A DNA stretch of 64,000 bases from Rheinheimera texasensis DSM 17496 (GTDB taxonomy: Bacteria > Pseudomonadota > Gammaproteobacteria > Enterobacterales > Alteromonadaceae), in contig NZ_JONU01000008.1 in assembly GCF_000711985.1 (NCBI RefSeq), forward strand, positions 124,001 to 188,000. The letters run 5' to 3'. The notes below the pieces were generated by a model. It saw nothing but the letters and a program-made list of their open reading frames with translations. It had not been told where the DNA came from and searched no databases. Positions 51,960 through 61,034 of the stretch are shown here, in pieces; position 1 is the stretch's first letter; each line of letters begins with the position of its first letter. The translations under genes and the position numbers were made by a program.

Positions 51960-52787
51960 ATGAAATTAACCCGACGCATCCCGGTCACTGCGCCCGGTCA
52001 GGCGATAGATTTGTTGGTTCAGGCATGTCCGGAACTTTCCAAAGGCCGGCTGAAAGACGCGATGAATAAAGGCGCAGTGCAGCTGGTGCAAGGCAAGCAA
52101 CATAAAAGGTTGCGCCGGGCGCAAAGCGAAGTGAGCAGCGGGGCTGTGCTGGAGCTGCATTATGATGAGGATATTCTGCAGCGTAAAGCGCCCGAGCCGG
52201 TGTTGCTTGCCGATGAACGTAGTTACAGCGTTTGGTTTAAACCGGCAGGTCTGTTGTCGCAAGGTAATGAATGGGGCGATCATCTGGCGTTGTTGCGACA
52301 GGTTGAACAACATTTTACTAATCAGCGCCCGGTGTTTTTGCTGCACCGGCTGGACCGGGAAGCCAGCGGGCTGGTGCTGATTGCCCATCACAAAACGATG
52401 GCAGCGACTTTAAGTCAGTTGATCCAACAGCAGCGCATCAGCAAGACTTATCGCATCACAGTCTTAGGAAAAGTACTACCTGCCTTGTTGCAACAAGGAG
52501 AAATTAGTCTTCCGCTGGATGGCAAAGCCTGTTGTACCAGGTTTAATTTCGCTGCTGAGCTACAGAACCCGCCACGCACTGTGCTTGATGTGGCGCTGAT
52601 TAGCGGGCGTAAACATCAGATCCGCCGGCATTTTGCGGCAGTGGGTCATCCGGTAATGGGTGACCCGCAATATGGACAGGGTAATCAGGACGCCGCCGGC
52701 CTTGCGCTGCAAGCCGTGCGACTGGCGTTTGAGTTACCGGGCAAAGGCTTGCGGGAATACGCAGTCCCAGCCACTTTATTACGTTGA
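51960..52787 (+). CDS. RluA-family pseudouridine synthase with S4 domain
   Basis: 275 aa. An N-terminal S4-like RNA-binding stretch (about 1-70: AIDLLVQACPELSKGRLKDA, MNKGAVQLVQG), then the catalytic domain with Asp132 in LLHRLDREASGLVL and the C-terminal ALISGRKHQIRRHFAAVGHP. It isomerises uridines in rRNA or tRNA. It is not clearly RluC or RluD, so the target site is unassigned. The 3' end overlaps the converging TPR gene by 9 bp. Confidence 0.88.
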   Translation: MKLTRRIPVTAPGQAIDLLVQACPELSKGRLKDAMNKGAVQLVQGKQHKRLRRAQSEVSSGAVLELHYDEDILQRKAPEPVLLADERSYSVWFKPAGLLSQGNEWGDHLALLRQVEQHFTNQRPVFLLHRLDREASGLVLIAHHKTMAATLSQLIQQQRISKTYRITVLGKVLPALLQQGEISLPLDGKACCTRFNFAAELQNPPRTVLDVALISGRKHQIRRHFAAVGHPVMGDPQYGQGNQDAAGLALQAVRLAFELPGKGLREYAVPATLLR

Positions 52788-54767
52788 GGCGCCCTGCGCC
52801 TGTGGCGTCAGCGGCCGGAATTGCAGCTGCAACAATCCGAGCGTCAGAGCATTGTTGATATCCTGGCGTAAGTTATCTGCCTGCCAGCTGCATGGTGCCG
52901 GCTGGGTTGCGGTCAGCTGGAAATATAAAATCTGAGCTGGCGTTGCAATCTGCTGTTGCCAGCTGTACCAGACCAGTTCCCGTAAGCCGTTAAGGTCCGC
53001 TTCCTGCCAGTCATTGCCAAGCAAAGTCCCGAGCTGGCCCTGCCAAATCCGCATGGCTGGCTGCTCAGGCAATTGTTGCTGGATACCCAGTAAGGCTTGT
53101 TGCAGTTGCTGCAGCCATTGTTCGTCAGGCTGGCGCACCGATAACCACAGTACATCGGTGTGGACTGTAGAATCCAATAACTGCGGCCCGCGCAGTTGCT
53201 CCAGCAGACGACGGATAGCTTTGCGCAGTCTTTGTTCGCCCGCTTTCAGTTTGTATTCACTGATTTGCTGGATTTGGACGGCGAATAAACAAACTGACGC
53301 GTCCTTTTGCTGATCTTTGCGCAGCTGCCGGGTAAATTCGGCCCAATCCCTCAGCCAGACCTGCCCGGTAGGCGCTGCCAGCTGTTGCCGTTGGCGCCGC
53401 AGCAGAACTCCCCCGATACCGAGCCAGCTGGCCAGTAAGGTCACGAGTAATGCCCAGGTGCTGGTTTGCCACTGATTGTGTTGCAAGCCTGTGTGTTGCA
53501 ATTGTTGCTGTTGTTGCAAGTCGGCACTGAGCTGTTGCAGCTGTTGTCGCTGTTGATTCGCCTGGATCTCGAATTGTGCTTTGCTGGCCGCGACAGCTGC
53601 CTGATACGCTTGTTGCCATTCGCCGCTGCTGGCATGGATCCGCGACAGTACGTCCCAGTATTTGCGTTGTAAAAACACCGGTTGCTGGTCGATTTGCAAA
53701 TCCTGCGGCAGATAAGCCCGGGCTTTGGCCAGTTGCTGTTGTTGTAAGGCCACTTCAGTCAGGGCGACGCTGGTTTCATGTTGCATGCTACGGTTACCGA
53801 GCTGCTGAAACAGCTGCGCAGCTTTCAGGAATTGCTGTTCTGCCTGAGCCGGTTGCTGCTGTGCCAGCGATAACTGTGCTTCGGCAGATAATAATTGGGC
53901 GGTCAGATAAGGGTCTTTCAGCTCGGCCAGCAATTTTTGCGCTTTTTCGACGGTAGCTGCGGCTTTGCTCAGTTCACCTGTTTGCCTGTAGTGTTCAATT
54001 TGGGTCAAAAAGACCGTCGTCAGCTGGTTACGTCGCTCTGGCATCTGCAAAAACTGTTCGGCCTGCAGCAGGTGGTCGCCAGCTAAAGCATAAAGTTCCA
54101 GTTTGTCATAGGCCATGCCCAGACGCAGATGGATGGAGCCAATGGATGCTTTATCGCCGCTGCGCTGTGCAAGTTCTAACGCCCGGCTCAGCTGCTGCTG
54201 TGCCAGCGTGAAGTTGTTTTGTTGCAATGCCAGCCGGCCAGCCGTGATGCGGCTTTTTAACTCGGCATTTTCCAGCAGGAACTCAGTCGCTATGGCCACG
54301 CTGAGTTCGGCATATTTTAACGCCTGGGTAATGTCACCACGCTGGTTGTAACCTTGAGCAAAGCTCTCATAAAGACTTGTTTGCAGTTCTGGCTTGTCGT
54401 CGCCATGATATGAATCCAGCGCTGCTTCAGCCAGCTTTAGCTGTTCCAGCGCAGCCTTGCTGTCACGGAACATAATGCCGTATACCAAGGCTTTGTGGTG
54501 CAGTGCTTCAACTTTCTGTACCGCACTGAGCGTGCCGGCCAGTGCTTTATTAACCGCAGCGAGAGCCCCTTCTTTATTCAGTAGCTTCATGTAGCCATAG
54601 CTGAGCAGCAGCCAGTATTCAGCTGTTTGCCCGGCGGCAGGCAGCGCACTGAGTTTATTCACCGTGGCTTTTGCGTCGGCTTCGATGTTTTTGCGTTCGG
54701 CCTGAAAATCCAGTGCAGTCGCATGGCTAAGCCAGAACAGGGCAGGGATCAGGCAAATCAAACGCAT
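52779..54767 (-). CDS. TPR protein with membrane segment and degenerate GGDEF-like domain
   Basis: 662 aa. Signal peptide about 1-17, a helical tetratricopeptide array roughly 45-400 (TSLYESFAQGYNQRGDITQA, SIHLRLGMAYDKLELYALAG and others), a Gln-rich coiled coil (400-430), TM 436-457, and a C-terminal domain (about 475-610) shaped like a diguanylate cyclase, but with TDVLWL where GGDEF is expected, so not catalytic. ATG 54767 shares one base with the stop of the upstream dehydrogenase (TGATG), which fixes the start against the longer frame to 54809. Resembles the TPR-GGDEF sensor layout; role unknown. Confidence 0.66.
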   Translation of the reverse strand: MRLICLIPALFWLSHATALDFQAERKNIEADAKATVNKLSALPAAGQTAEYWLLLSYGYMKLLNKEGALAAVNKALAGTLSAVQKVEALHHKALVYGIMFRDSKAALEQLKLAEAALDSYHGDDKPELQTSLYESFAQGYNQRGDITQALKYAELSVAIATEFLLENAELKSRITAGRLALQQNNFTLAQQQLSRALELAQRSGDKASIGSIHLRLGMAYDKLELYALAGDHLLQAEQFLQMPERRNQLTTVFLTQIEHYRQTGELSKAAATVEKAQKLLAELKDPYLTAQLLSAEAQLSLAQQQPAQAEQQFLKAAQLFQQLGNRSMQHETSVALTEVALQQQQLAKARAYLPQDLQIDQQPVFLQRKYWDVLSRIHASSGEWQQAYQAAVAASKAQFEIQANQQRQQLQQLSADLQQQQQLQHTGLQHNQWQTSTWALLVTLLASWLGIGGVLLRRQRQQLAAPTGQVWLRDWAEFTRQLRKDQQKDASVCLFAVQIQQISEYKLKAGEQRLRKAIRRLLEQLRGPQLLDSTVHTDVLWLSVRQPDEQWLQQLQQALLGIQQQLPEQPAMRIWQGQLGTLLGNDWQEADLNGLRELVWYSWQQQIATPAQILYFQLTATQPAPCSWQADNLRQDINNALTLGLLQLQFRPLTPQAQGAST

Positions 54768-55753
54768 CAGCAGCTCCGGGAAGAGGGACAAGTATCGATG
54801 ATATTGCATGTCCGTACCGGGGTGCCAGCATTAAATGCGAGGATATTTTCCGTCAGCTGGCCAACCAGTCGTTGCATAGATTCTGTGGTCGCCCATGCCA
54901 GGTGCGGGCTCAGCAACAGATTTGGCAGTCGGGTCCGCAAGAAGGGGTGATTCAGGTCTGGCGGCTCGGTGCAAAGCACGTCTAACGCGGCACCAGCCAG
55001 TTGTTTTTGCTGTAACGCCTGCAGCAGTGCCGCTTCATCAATCAGCGCACCGCGCGCTGTATTAATCAGCAAGGCTTGAGGTTTCAGCCAGCTCAGTTGT
55101 TCTGCGCCAAGTAACGGCGATGCGCCGGCAACCGACGGACAATGCAGACTTAACACATCTGCCTGGGCCAGTGCGTCACGGAAGTGCACCCGGCCCGGCC
55201 GGATGGTTAGCGCATCCGGTCGTTCCGCCACACAGATTTGCATGCCAAAAGCCCGGGCTAACGCCGCGGTGGCCTGACCTAGCCCGCCATAACCCACCAC
55301 GGTAAAAATCTTGCCAGCCAGACTTTGGATCGGTTGCTGATGCAGGCAAAACACCGGGCTGCGGCTCCAGTCGCCGCGATAAACCGCCTGTTGCTGCAAC
55401 ACAATCTGGTTATTCAGCGCCAACAGCAGCGCCATGGCGTGTTGCGGCACGGCATCGAGCGCATAATCCCGCACATTACAAACCTGAATATTGCGGGCGG
55501 TGGCGGCCGCCAGGTCGACATTATTGGTGCCGGTTGCGGCGACACAAATCAGCTTCAACTGCGGAGCCTGCGCGAGCATGGCGGCATCGAGCAGCACTTT
55601 ATTGCTGATCACGACAGTGGCCTGCTGCAGCCGGGCCGGCAGTTCTGCGGCTGTAGTTGATGGGTATAGCTGCAGGGTACAGCCGGGGAGCTGCAGTAGC
55701 GATAAATCCACGCCTTGCAGCGTGTCCGCATCCAGCAACACAATGTGATGCAT
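54767..55753 (-). CDS. D-2-hydroxyacid dehydrogenase
   Basis: 328 aa NAD(P)-dependent dehydrogenase. Rossmann motif VVGYGGLGQATAALARAFGM, catalytic Arg in INTARGALIDEAAL, Glu in LCTEPP and His in SPHLAWATTES. The family reduces 2-oxo acids such as hydroxypyruvate or glyoxylate; closest in appearance to glycerate dehydrogenases (HprA type). Translationally coupled to the TPR protein downstream. Substrate not determinable from sequence. Confidence 0.88.
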   Translation of the reverse strand: MHHIVLLDADTLQGVDLSLLQLPGCTLQLYPSTTAAELPARLQQATVVISNKVLLDAAMLAQAPQLKLICVAATGTNNVDLAAATARNIQVCNVRDYALDAVPQHAMALLLALNNQIVLQQQAVYRGDWSRSPVFCLHQQPIQSLAGKIFTVVGYGGLGQATAALARAFGMQICVAERPDALTIRPGRVHFRDALAQADVLSLHCPSVAGASPLLGAEQLSWLKPQALLINTARGALIDEAALLQALQQKQLAGAALDVLCTEPPDLNHPFLRTRLPNLLLSPHLAWATTESMQRLVGQLTENILAFNAGTPVRTCNIIDTCPSSRSC

Positions 55754-55842
55754 AGAACTTTGTCCATCTTTGGCAAAAGGTTGCTTTTACCAGAGCATCA
55801 CTCTAAAAATAAAGCACTTTTTAAGCTTATCCGGAGCAGACT

Positions 55843-56631
55843 TTGGCTTTAGCCCGCTGCCAGCCACAAAGCAGATCACAGCACAAACAACAGCACAGTT
55901 CACAATGGCGCGGTTTTTTCGGAGCCGGTCTTTATGCGGTGCTTGTTGTGATTTTCCTCTGTGGCCCGGCGCTGAGTCAGGCTAAAACCATCACTGTGGT
56001 TGCGGGAGCCTGGGGCGACTTCAGCAAAGCTGATGGCACAGGCTTGTATTTTGATGTGCTGCGTGCTGCATTGGCACAGTCGGACATTGAACTGAATATC
56101 CGGGTGACCAACTGGAAACGCGCCAAACAAATGTTTTATGCCGGCCGGGCTGATGTGCTGCTGGCAGATTTTCGTGGTTCCGGTGACCGGCGTTTTGTGC
56201 CACTTTGGCATCTGAATATGGACCCGCCAGTATTGTTGTTCACCTTGCAGGCTGTGAGAGACTTGCAGTCACTGCAAGGCAAAGCTGTGGGTTGGATGCT
56301 GGGCTATGATTTTGGCGATTATCTGCCGGTTAGGGTCAACGGGATTGAAGTTTCGGCCGAAAAGTTTGGCTTTGATATGCTGCAATACGGCCGGTTAGAT
56401 GCTTATATCAGCTATCAGTACAACGTGCCGGATGAGCTGCGCACCAGGCTAAAACAGCGGCAACTGGCTGCGGCGCAAGCGCTGTATCCGGTGTTTCAGA
56501 ATACATTCGCCGGCCGTCAGCTGGCGGCCGATTTTGACCGCGGCATGCAAAGGCTGTATCAAAGTGGCCGGTTGCAACAGTTGTATGCGACTTATTACCA
56601 AACGGCGGCTTTTCCGCCGGCTCAGCGGTAA
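55843..56631 (+). CDS. Periplasmic binding-like protein (SBP family 3-like), start uncertain
   Basis: 262 aa as drawn from TTG 55843, which leaves about 25 extra residues before a signal-peptide-like segment (LYAVLVVIFLCGPALSQA). The mature part (KTITVVAGAWGDFSKADGTG, IRVTNWKRAKQMFYAGRADV) has the type-II periplasmic binding fold. An ATG at 55904 is in another frame, and a GTG near 55936 would give a short signal peptide, so the true start is open. No permease is adjacent. Convergent, 10-bp overlap with the globin gene. Confidence 0.65.
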   Translation: MALARCQPQSRSQHKQQHSSQWRGFFGAGLYAVLVVIFLCGPALSQAKTITVVAGAWGDFSKADGTGLYFDVLRAALAQSDIELNIRVTNWKRAKQMFYAGRADVLLADFRGSGDRRFVPLWHLNMDPPVLLFTLQAVRDLQSLQGKAVGWMLGYDFGDYLPVRVNGIEVSAEKFGFDMLQYGRLDAYISYQYNVPDELRTRLKQRQLAAAQALYPVFQNTFAGRQLAADFDRGMQRLYQSGRLQQLYATYYQTAAFPPAQR

Positions 56632-57044
56632 ACCACGTCCCGGTACATCGGAGCTAACTTGGCCAATAAGCGGTTTTGCGCCGCAACCGGTACCTGTTGC
56701 TCAGTCATCACTTTGATCAAATGTTCAACCAGATTGTCAAAATCGGCTTCAGTGATCTGGAAGCCGGTATGGCTTTCCTGCATGGTCGCGCCAGTATAAG
56801 TGCAGGGGCCGCCGCTCAGTTCACAGAACTGTTCAATCAACAGCTTACGGAATCTGGCAATATCAGTGTCTTTGAAGTGATGCACGATTTGCTGGTCTTG
56901 TTCAATTTCGCGTAGCAGGCCATCAGCCAGCTGTTCCAGGCCAGGCGCTCCACCAAGCTGCTGATACAGCCAGTCTTTTGGTTCGGGGCTGTTGCTGCAG
57001 GCGGACAGTGCCAACAGCAGCAGTGTGCGGATTAAAATGCCCAT
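56622..57044 (-). CDS. Lipoprotein-anchored group 1 truncated haemoglobin
   Basis: 140 aa. A short signal peptide ends in the lipobox LSAC (Cys16). The globin follows: DWLYQQLGGAPGLEQLADGL, the CD region FKDTDIARFRKLLIEQF, GGPCTYTGATMQESHTGFQI with the proximal His92, and TEADFDNLVEHLIKVM. Group 1 truncated globins bind oxygen or NO; most are cytoplasmic, so a lipid-anchored copy implies a periplasmic role such as NO detoxification or redox sensing. It overlaps the DUF3034 gene by 13 bp, the third gene of that operon. Confidence 0.85.
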   Translation of the reverse strand: MGILIRTLLLLALSACSNSPEPKDWLYQQLGGAPGLEQLADGLLREIEQDQQIVHHFKDTDIARFRKLLIEQFCELSGGPCTYTGATMQESHTGFQITEADFDNLVEHLIKVMTEQQVPVAAQNRLLAKLAPMYRDVVYR

Positions 57045-57877
57045 GTCGACTCCAGGGCCAGATAATAGCCGGTCTGATTGCGGAATGTAGCGATGCTGCC
57101 AAGGTCGACGTGACCGGCGACAACACTCAGATGTTTGTTGGCGAACCAGGCGACAAACAAGTCGCGCCAGTGGTCTTCGCGGGCAAAGGCCAGTTCATCC
57201 GGTTTTTGCTTAAATTCAGCCCCTATTGCCCATTGCGGGTTCAGTAACACAACGGCGGAGAATTCGCCGACATACTGATAGCCGTTGTCACTGCTGGTGC
57301 CAAAGCCAAGCAAGCCGGTTTGCAGCCCTTTGGTCGCGCGCACAGTCGCATTGAGCAGCACATTGCGGCCCCAGATTGCATCCAGCCAGACTTTGCTGGC
57401 GGCCAGATACAGGTCAGTGCCCTGATCATCCCGTGCACCCACTGCAGCTGGTATGGCGAAATCGAGCTGTTTCTTGTGCTGTAGGCCGATGCTGATTTGC
57501 GGCATGGCACTGTACAGCAGTTCACCGGCAATTTTGTATTTCAGGCCAATGATTTGCTGGTTCAGCTCGCCGCCCATGCTGTCCAGTTGCAGCTGCTGCC
57601 GGCCCACGCTGAGTTCGTATTTGTTGTCATAAGACAGGCTGATGCTGCGGCTATTGAGGGTAAAGTCGTCAACACCGACCTGACTGACGGCACCTGTCAC
57701 CGACCATTGCCCGGAACTGCCATAACCATTGATCACGGCCCAGGGCACAATACCGCCGCCGGCGCCGCCTTCGATGCTGGTGGCACCGCCGGTGGCTATC
57801 ACTTTACTGCCGGCGGCATACACTGGCAGGGTGGTCAGCAACCAGAGGGCGGCGCTGTATTTTAAGAATCTGTGCAT
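57032..57877 (-). CDS. DUF3034 family envelope protein
   Basis: 281 aa. Signal peptide to about residue 21 (VYAAGSKVIATGG). The start of the mature protein, GGATSIEGGAGGGIVPWAVI, is the DUF3034 hallmark; the rest alternates polar and aromatic residues like an outer-membrane barrel and ends in Phe (ALESTWAF). Function unknown. The start at 57877 shares one base with the stop of the GGDEF-EAL gene (TGATG), which rules out the longer frame to 57895. Confidence 0.8.
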   Translation of the reverse strand: MHRFLKYSAALWLLTTLPVYAAGSKVIATGGATSIEGGAGGGIVPWAVINGYGSSGQWSVTGAVSQVGVDDFTLNSRSISLSYDNKYELSVGRQQLQLDSMGGELNQQIIGLKYKIAGELLYSAMPQISIGLQHKKQLDFAIPAAVGARDDQGTDLYLAASKVWLDAIWGRNVLLNATVRATKGLQTGLLGFGTSSDNGYQYVGEFSAVVLLNPQWAIGAEFKQKPDELAFAREDHWRDLFVAWFANKHLSVVAGHVDLGSIATFRNQTGYYLALESTWAF

Positions 57878-60183
57878 CAGACCTCGGGAAACCAACGGTT
57901 ATGTTGTTGCTGGAATTCTGTCAGCCACTGTGCAAAATCGGCGGCTTTTAGCGGTTTGGAAAAATAATAACCCTGCACTTTATCAATGCCGGCGGCCTGT
58001 AGCCTGGCCAGACCCGCCAGATTTTCCAGACCCTCGGCTGTGACCAGTAAACCCAGGCCATGCGCCAGTTCGGCTGTGGTCTGCACTATCAGCGCATCAT
58101 TATGATTATGCTCAATATCTTTGACAAAAGCCCGGTCGATTTTCACTTCGTGTACCGGTAAGCGCTTCAAATAGGCCAATGACGACTGACCGGTACCAAA
58201 ATCGTCGATCGCCAGTTCAATGCCCATTTGCCGCAGGATCTGCAGGTTCTGGATCACTTGCTGTGGATCCTGCATCACCGCGCCTTCAGTCACTTCCAGC
58301 GCCAGCGCAGAGGCAGGTAGCTGATGTTGTTGCAGCAGCGCGGCGATCTGGCCTGGTAAGTCGCTGCTGAGTAAATCATAGGCCGACAGGTTGACCGCAA
58401 CGGTCAGCTCAATACCCTGATCACGCCAGCTAGCGAGCTGACTGATCACTTGCACTATCATCCAGTCGGTGACGCGGGAAATTAAGCCGGAGTGCTCGGC
58501 CAACCTAATAAATTCATCTGGTGGTACAAACCCCAGTTGCGGGTGCTGCCAACGGATCAGGGCTTCGGCAGAGCCGGCCTGGCGCTGGCGCAGGCTGACT
58601 TTGGGCTGGTAGACGACAAACATATGACCGGATTGCAGCGACAGCGGCAAATCGTGTAATAAGGTCAGTTCGCGCTGATGGCTTTCATCCTGTCCGGGCT
58701 GGTATTCGGCAATCAGCTGATGACTGGCTTTGGCATGCACCATGGCGATTTCAACCCGGCGCAGTGCGTCATTGGCGTTGCCGGTCTGCGCGGGTATCTG
58801 ATACAGCGCTAAGGCCAGTTTCAGATTCAGCCGCGAATTATCCAGACTAAAATCTGTCGATAACTGCTGTTGCAGCGCCGGCAGGTCCGCTGGTTGCAGC
58901 GCATCCGGGTTGACCAGCAGAAACTCATCACCGCCAAGCCTGGCAATCATCGCCGCAACCGGAAAAGCGTTGCGCAAACGCAGCGCCAGCTGTTCAAGTA
59001 ATGAGTCGCCGTTTTTATACCCAAAGGCGTCATTGACGTGCTTAAAATCTTTGATATTAACCAGCAGCAGCCACAACGGCTGGTTGCTCAGCAGAGCCGG
59101 CAGTTGCAGTTCCACCAGATAGCGGTTAGCAAGCCCGGTTAAAGTGTCGTGCTGGGCCTGAAACAAAATTTGCTGTTCACGCTGGCGGATGTCGTGTTGC
59201 ATTTTTTGTAATGTGTCACTGAGCAGGCCAACTTCACCACGTTTAATCGCCGGTGGTTGCAACGACTGGCCCAAACCGATAGCCCGGGCGAATTGCGTCA
59301 GTAACTGCAGCGGTTCAGTGATACTGCGCGCCAGCGCCACAGCGAACAACACGGCCAAAGTCAGGCCCAGGCCAAAAATCGCCAGCAATTGTGCCCGCGC
59401 CTGCAGGTAAGTCTCCTGCCAGGGGGCCGTGGATAAATGTAATAACGCTTGAATAGTACCGGCCCGATCTAAGGCTTTTTGTGTGGTCAGTAACGGCTGA
59501 TCAAGCACCGCTAATTGTTTGTCACTGCTCATGCTGGTCAGGGTGTCGTGTACATCGTCCGGCAAAGTAGTGGCCAGCAGTGCGGCATTGGTAGTGCCAC
59601 TACCAAACACAAAGCTGATATCGAGGTCGGTGAGAGCTTTAATCTGATTGGCCAGCGCAGTATCCAGCGAAAACCCCATGGCAACCCAGGCAATCAGTTG
59701 TGGTGCTTTCACCGGCACCATCACCATCTGATAAGCCTGATCACCGATATGCACGATGTCGGACACTGAGTCCTGGCCGGACAGTCGCATATCTTTAAAC
59801 AACTGACTTATTTGGGCCTGACTGACTTGTTGGCCACTGCTGGCGATCAAATCACCTTGCGTCGTCAGCAACACAGTTAAAGTCGCATCGATACGACTGC
59901 CATGATTTTCCAGCACTGAGGCGATAGTGTCCTGCTCACGCAGCGCGACCGCCTGACGGAAACCAAAATCGCTGGCGACCAGACGGACAGAATTACCCAG
60001 CTGAGTCGCTCTGTTGCTTAACGCTTCCTGAAATACCCGGCTGGCGACGTCCAGCGCCTGGCGCGCCTGGGCGGCACTGTCACGTTGCATGGCACCGAGT
60101 GCAGCGTAACCCATAGCGACCGTCATAAAGGCCAGCATGCCAAGCAATAACAGGATGAGTCGACTACGCAACGAATCTAACAT
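57877..60183 (-). CDS. Membrane GGDEF-EAL c-di-GMP protein with periplasmic sensor
   Basis: 768 aa. TM1 about 8-28, a periplasmic Cache-like domain (30-264), TM2 265-286, HAMP 287-339, GGDEF domain with an intact RLGGDEF (415-421), and an EAL domain beginning AEALIRW (539-545) with the later motifs LEVTEGAVMQ, AIDDFGTGQSSLAYL and KIDRAFVKDI present. Both domains look catalytically competent, so it could make or degrade c-di-GMP. First gene of the operon with DUF3034 and the globin, suggesting a shared signal. Confidence 0.95.
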   Translation of the reverse strand: MLDSLRSRLILLLLGMLAFMTVAMGYAALGAMQRDSAAQARQALDVASRVFQEALSNRATQLGNSVRLVASDFGFRQAVALREQDTIASVLENHGSRIDATLTVLLTTQGDLIASSGQQVSQAQISQLFKDMRLSGQDSVSDIVHIGDQAYQMVMVPVKAPQLIAWVAMGFSLDTALANQIKALTDLDISFVFGSGTTNAALLATTLPDDVHDTLTSMSSDKQLAVLDQPLLTTQKALDRAGTIQALLHLSTAPWQETYLQARAQLLAIFGLGLTLAVLFAVALARSITEPLQLLTQFARAIGLGQSLQPPAIKRGEVGLLSDTLQKMQHDIRQREQQILFQAQHDTLTGLANRYLVELQLPALLSNQPLWLLLVNIKDFKHVNDAFGYKNGDSLLEQLALRLRNAFPVAAMIARLGGDEFLLVNPDALQPADLPALQQQLSTDFSLDNSRLNLKLALALYQIPAQTGNANDALRRVEIAMVHAKASHQLIAEYQPGQDESHQRELTLLHDLPLSLQSGHMFVVYQPKVSLRQRQAGSAEALIRWQHPQLGFVPPDEFIRLAEHSGLISRVTDWMIVQVISQLASWRDQGIELTVAVNLSAYDLLSSDLPGQIAALLQQHQLPASALALEVTEGAVMQDPQQVIQNLQILRQMGIELAIDDFGTGQSSLAYLKRLPVHEVKIDRAFVKDIEHNHNDALIVQTTAELAHGLGLLVTAEGLENLAGLARLQAAGIDKVQGYYFSKPLKAADFAQWLTEFQQQHNRWFPEV

Positions 60184-60410
60184 GCAACCTCAGCAAGCCG
60201 GTTCAGTTTATCTCGCGGTCCATCGCGATTTAGGACACTGTTTGTTCAATTGATACAACGAATTAAACCATTTTTATCTTTAGGGATAAAGCCTAAAACC
60301 ATAGCAGCAATTCGCGCCTGACTCAAAGATCTCCGGTGGAATAGCCGGTTGGCGGGATCAGTGGTGTCGGCACGGGAATATCTGTTGTCCATCGCGGTGT
60401 TTGCATAACA

Positions 60411-60434
60411 AAAAAGCCGGCAAATGCCGGCTTT
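60411..60434 (-). terminator. Terminator of the cohesin-like gene
   Basis: On the minus strand AAAGCCGGC, ATTT loop, GCCGGCTTT continuing in T residues (TTTTTTG). Located about 20 bp after the stop of the cohesin-like gene. Between it and the GGDEF-EAL start (60184-60410) I see only two short inverted repeats (TCGCG/CGCGA near 60211 and CTTTA/TAAAG near 60280) and no gene. Confidence 0.85.
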
Positions 60435-60452
60435 CTGATACTGGATACACTC

Positions 60453-61001
60453 TTAATTGCGACGGCGTAGCAACAGCAGTGCCGGTAACAACAGCAGTGC
60501 TGTTGCCGGAGCCGGCACGGCTGGACCGGCCACATTGACTGTTGCTGCTTCCACGTTGAAATCCTTCAGCTGATCACCCCAGCCATCGGTCAGTTCAATG
60601 TTTTTCAACAACAGTTTGTGCAGACCACCACCCAACGCTTTAAATGTTACAGTCGCCAGCGTGAAATCAGGTCCTTGCACGTCAGCCAGATCCCAGGCGA
60701 AATCAAACAGATTCATTTCACTAATAGTCAAAGTGCTGCCGTTTTTGCTGTAGTCGCCAAAGTTTGGTTCTGTCGGCGAAAAGTGCGGGCCAAAAGTTAC
60801 AGTTTCAAAACCAAGCGCTGCCGACCAGTAGCTCAGATCCAGTGTAAACCCTGCCAGGCCGTCGCTATAACCTTGCAGGCGGATTTGCGCCTGCACCAGC
60901 TCGTCTTTCTGGTACTGAGCTTTATCCAGTTCCACTTTGATCACTGCGGCCTGACTGCTAAACGCCAGACAGAAGGCAAATAACGCAATTAACTTCTTCA
61001 T
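60453..61001 (-). CDS. Cohesin-like PEP-CTERM surface protein
   Basis: 182 aa. Signal peptide (MKKLIALFAFCLAFSSQA), a single cohesin-type beta-sandwich (about 20-150: VIKVELDKAQYQKDELVQAQ, GLAGFTLDLSYWSAALGFET, DFTLATVTFKALGGG), and a C-terminal VPAPATALLLLPALLLLRRR, the PEP-CTERM sorting signal recognised by exosortase. The cohesin fold suggests it binds a dockerin, and the gene 33 bp upstream encodes a dockerin-bearing nuclease. ATG 61001 is chosen over the longer frame to 61022. Confidence 0.78.
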   Translation of the reverse strand: MKKLIALFAFCLAFSSQAAVIKVELDKAQYQKDELVQAQIRLQGYSDGLAGFTLDLSYWSAALGFETVTFGPHFSPTEPNFGDYSKNGSTLTISEMNLFDFAWDLADVQGPDFTLATVTFKALGGGLHKLLLKNIELTDGWGDQLKDFNVEAATVNVAGPAVPAPATALLLLPALLLLRRRN

Positions 61002-61034
61002 ATAAAATTCCTTCAACAACAATTGATTGAGTGG

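Noticed and set aside
60184-60410. Riboswitch upstream of the GGDEF-EAL gene
   Set aside because: The short inverted repeats there do not match the c-di-GMP (GEMM) or other riboswitch consensus that I know, and there is no clear pairing scheme.
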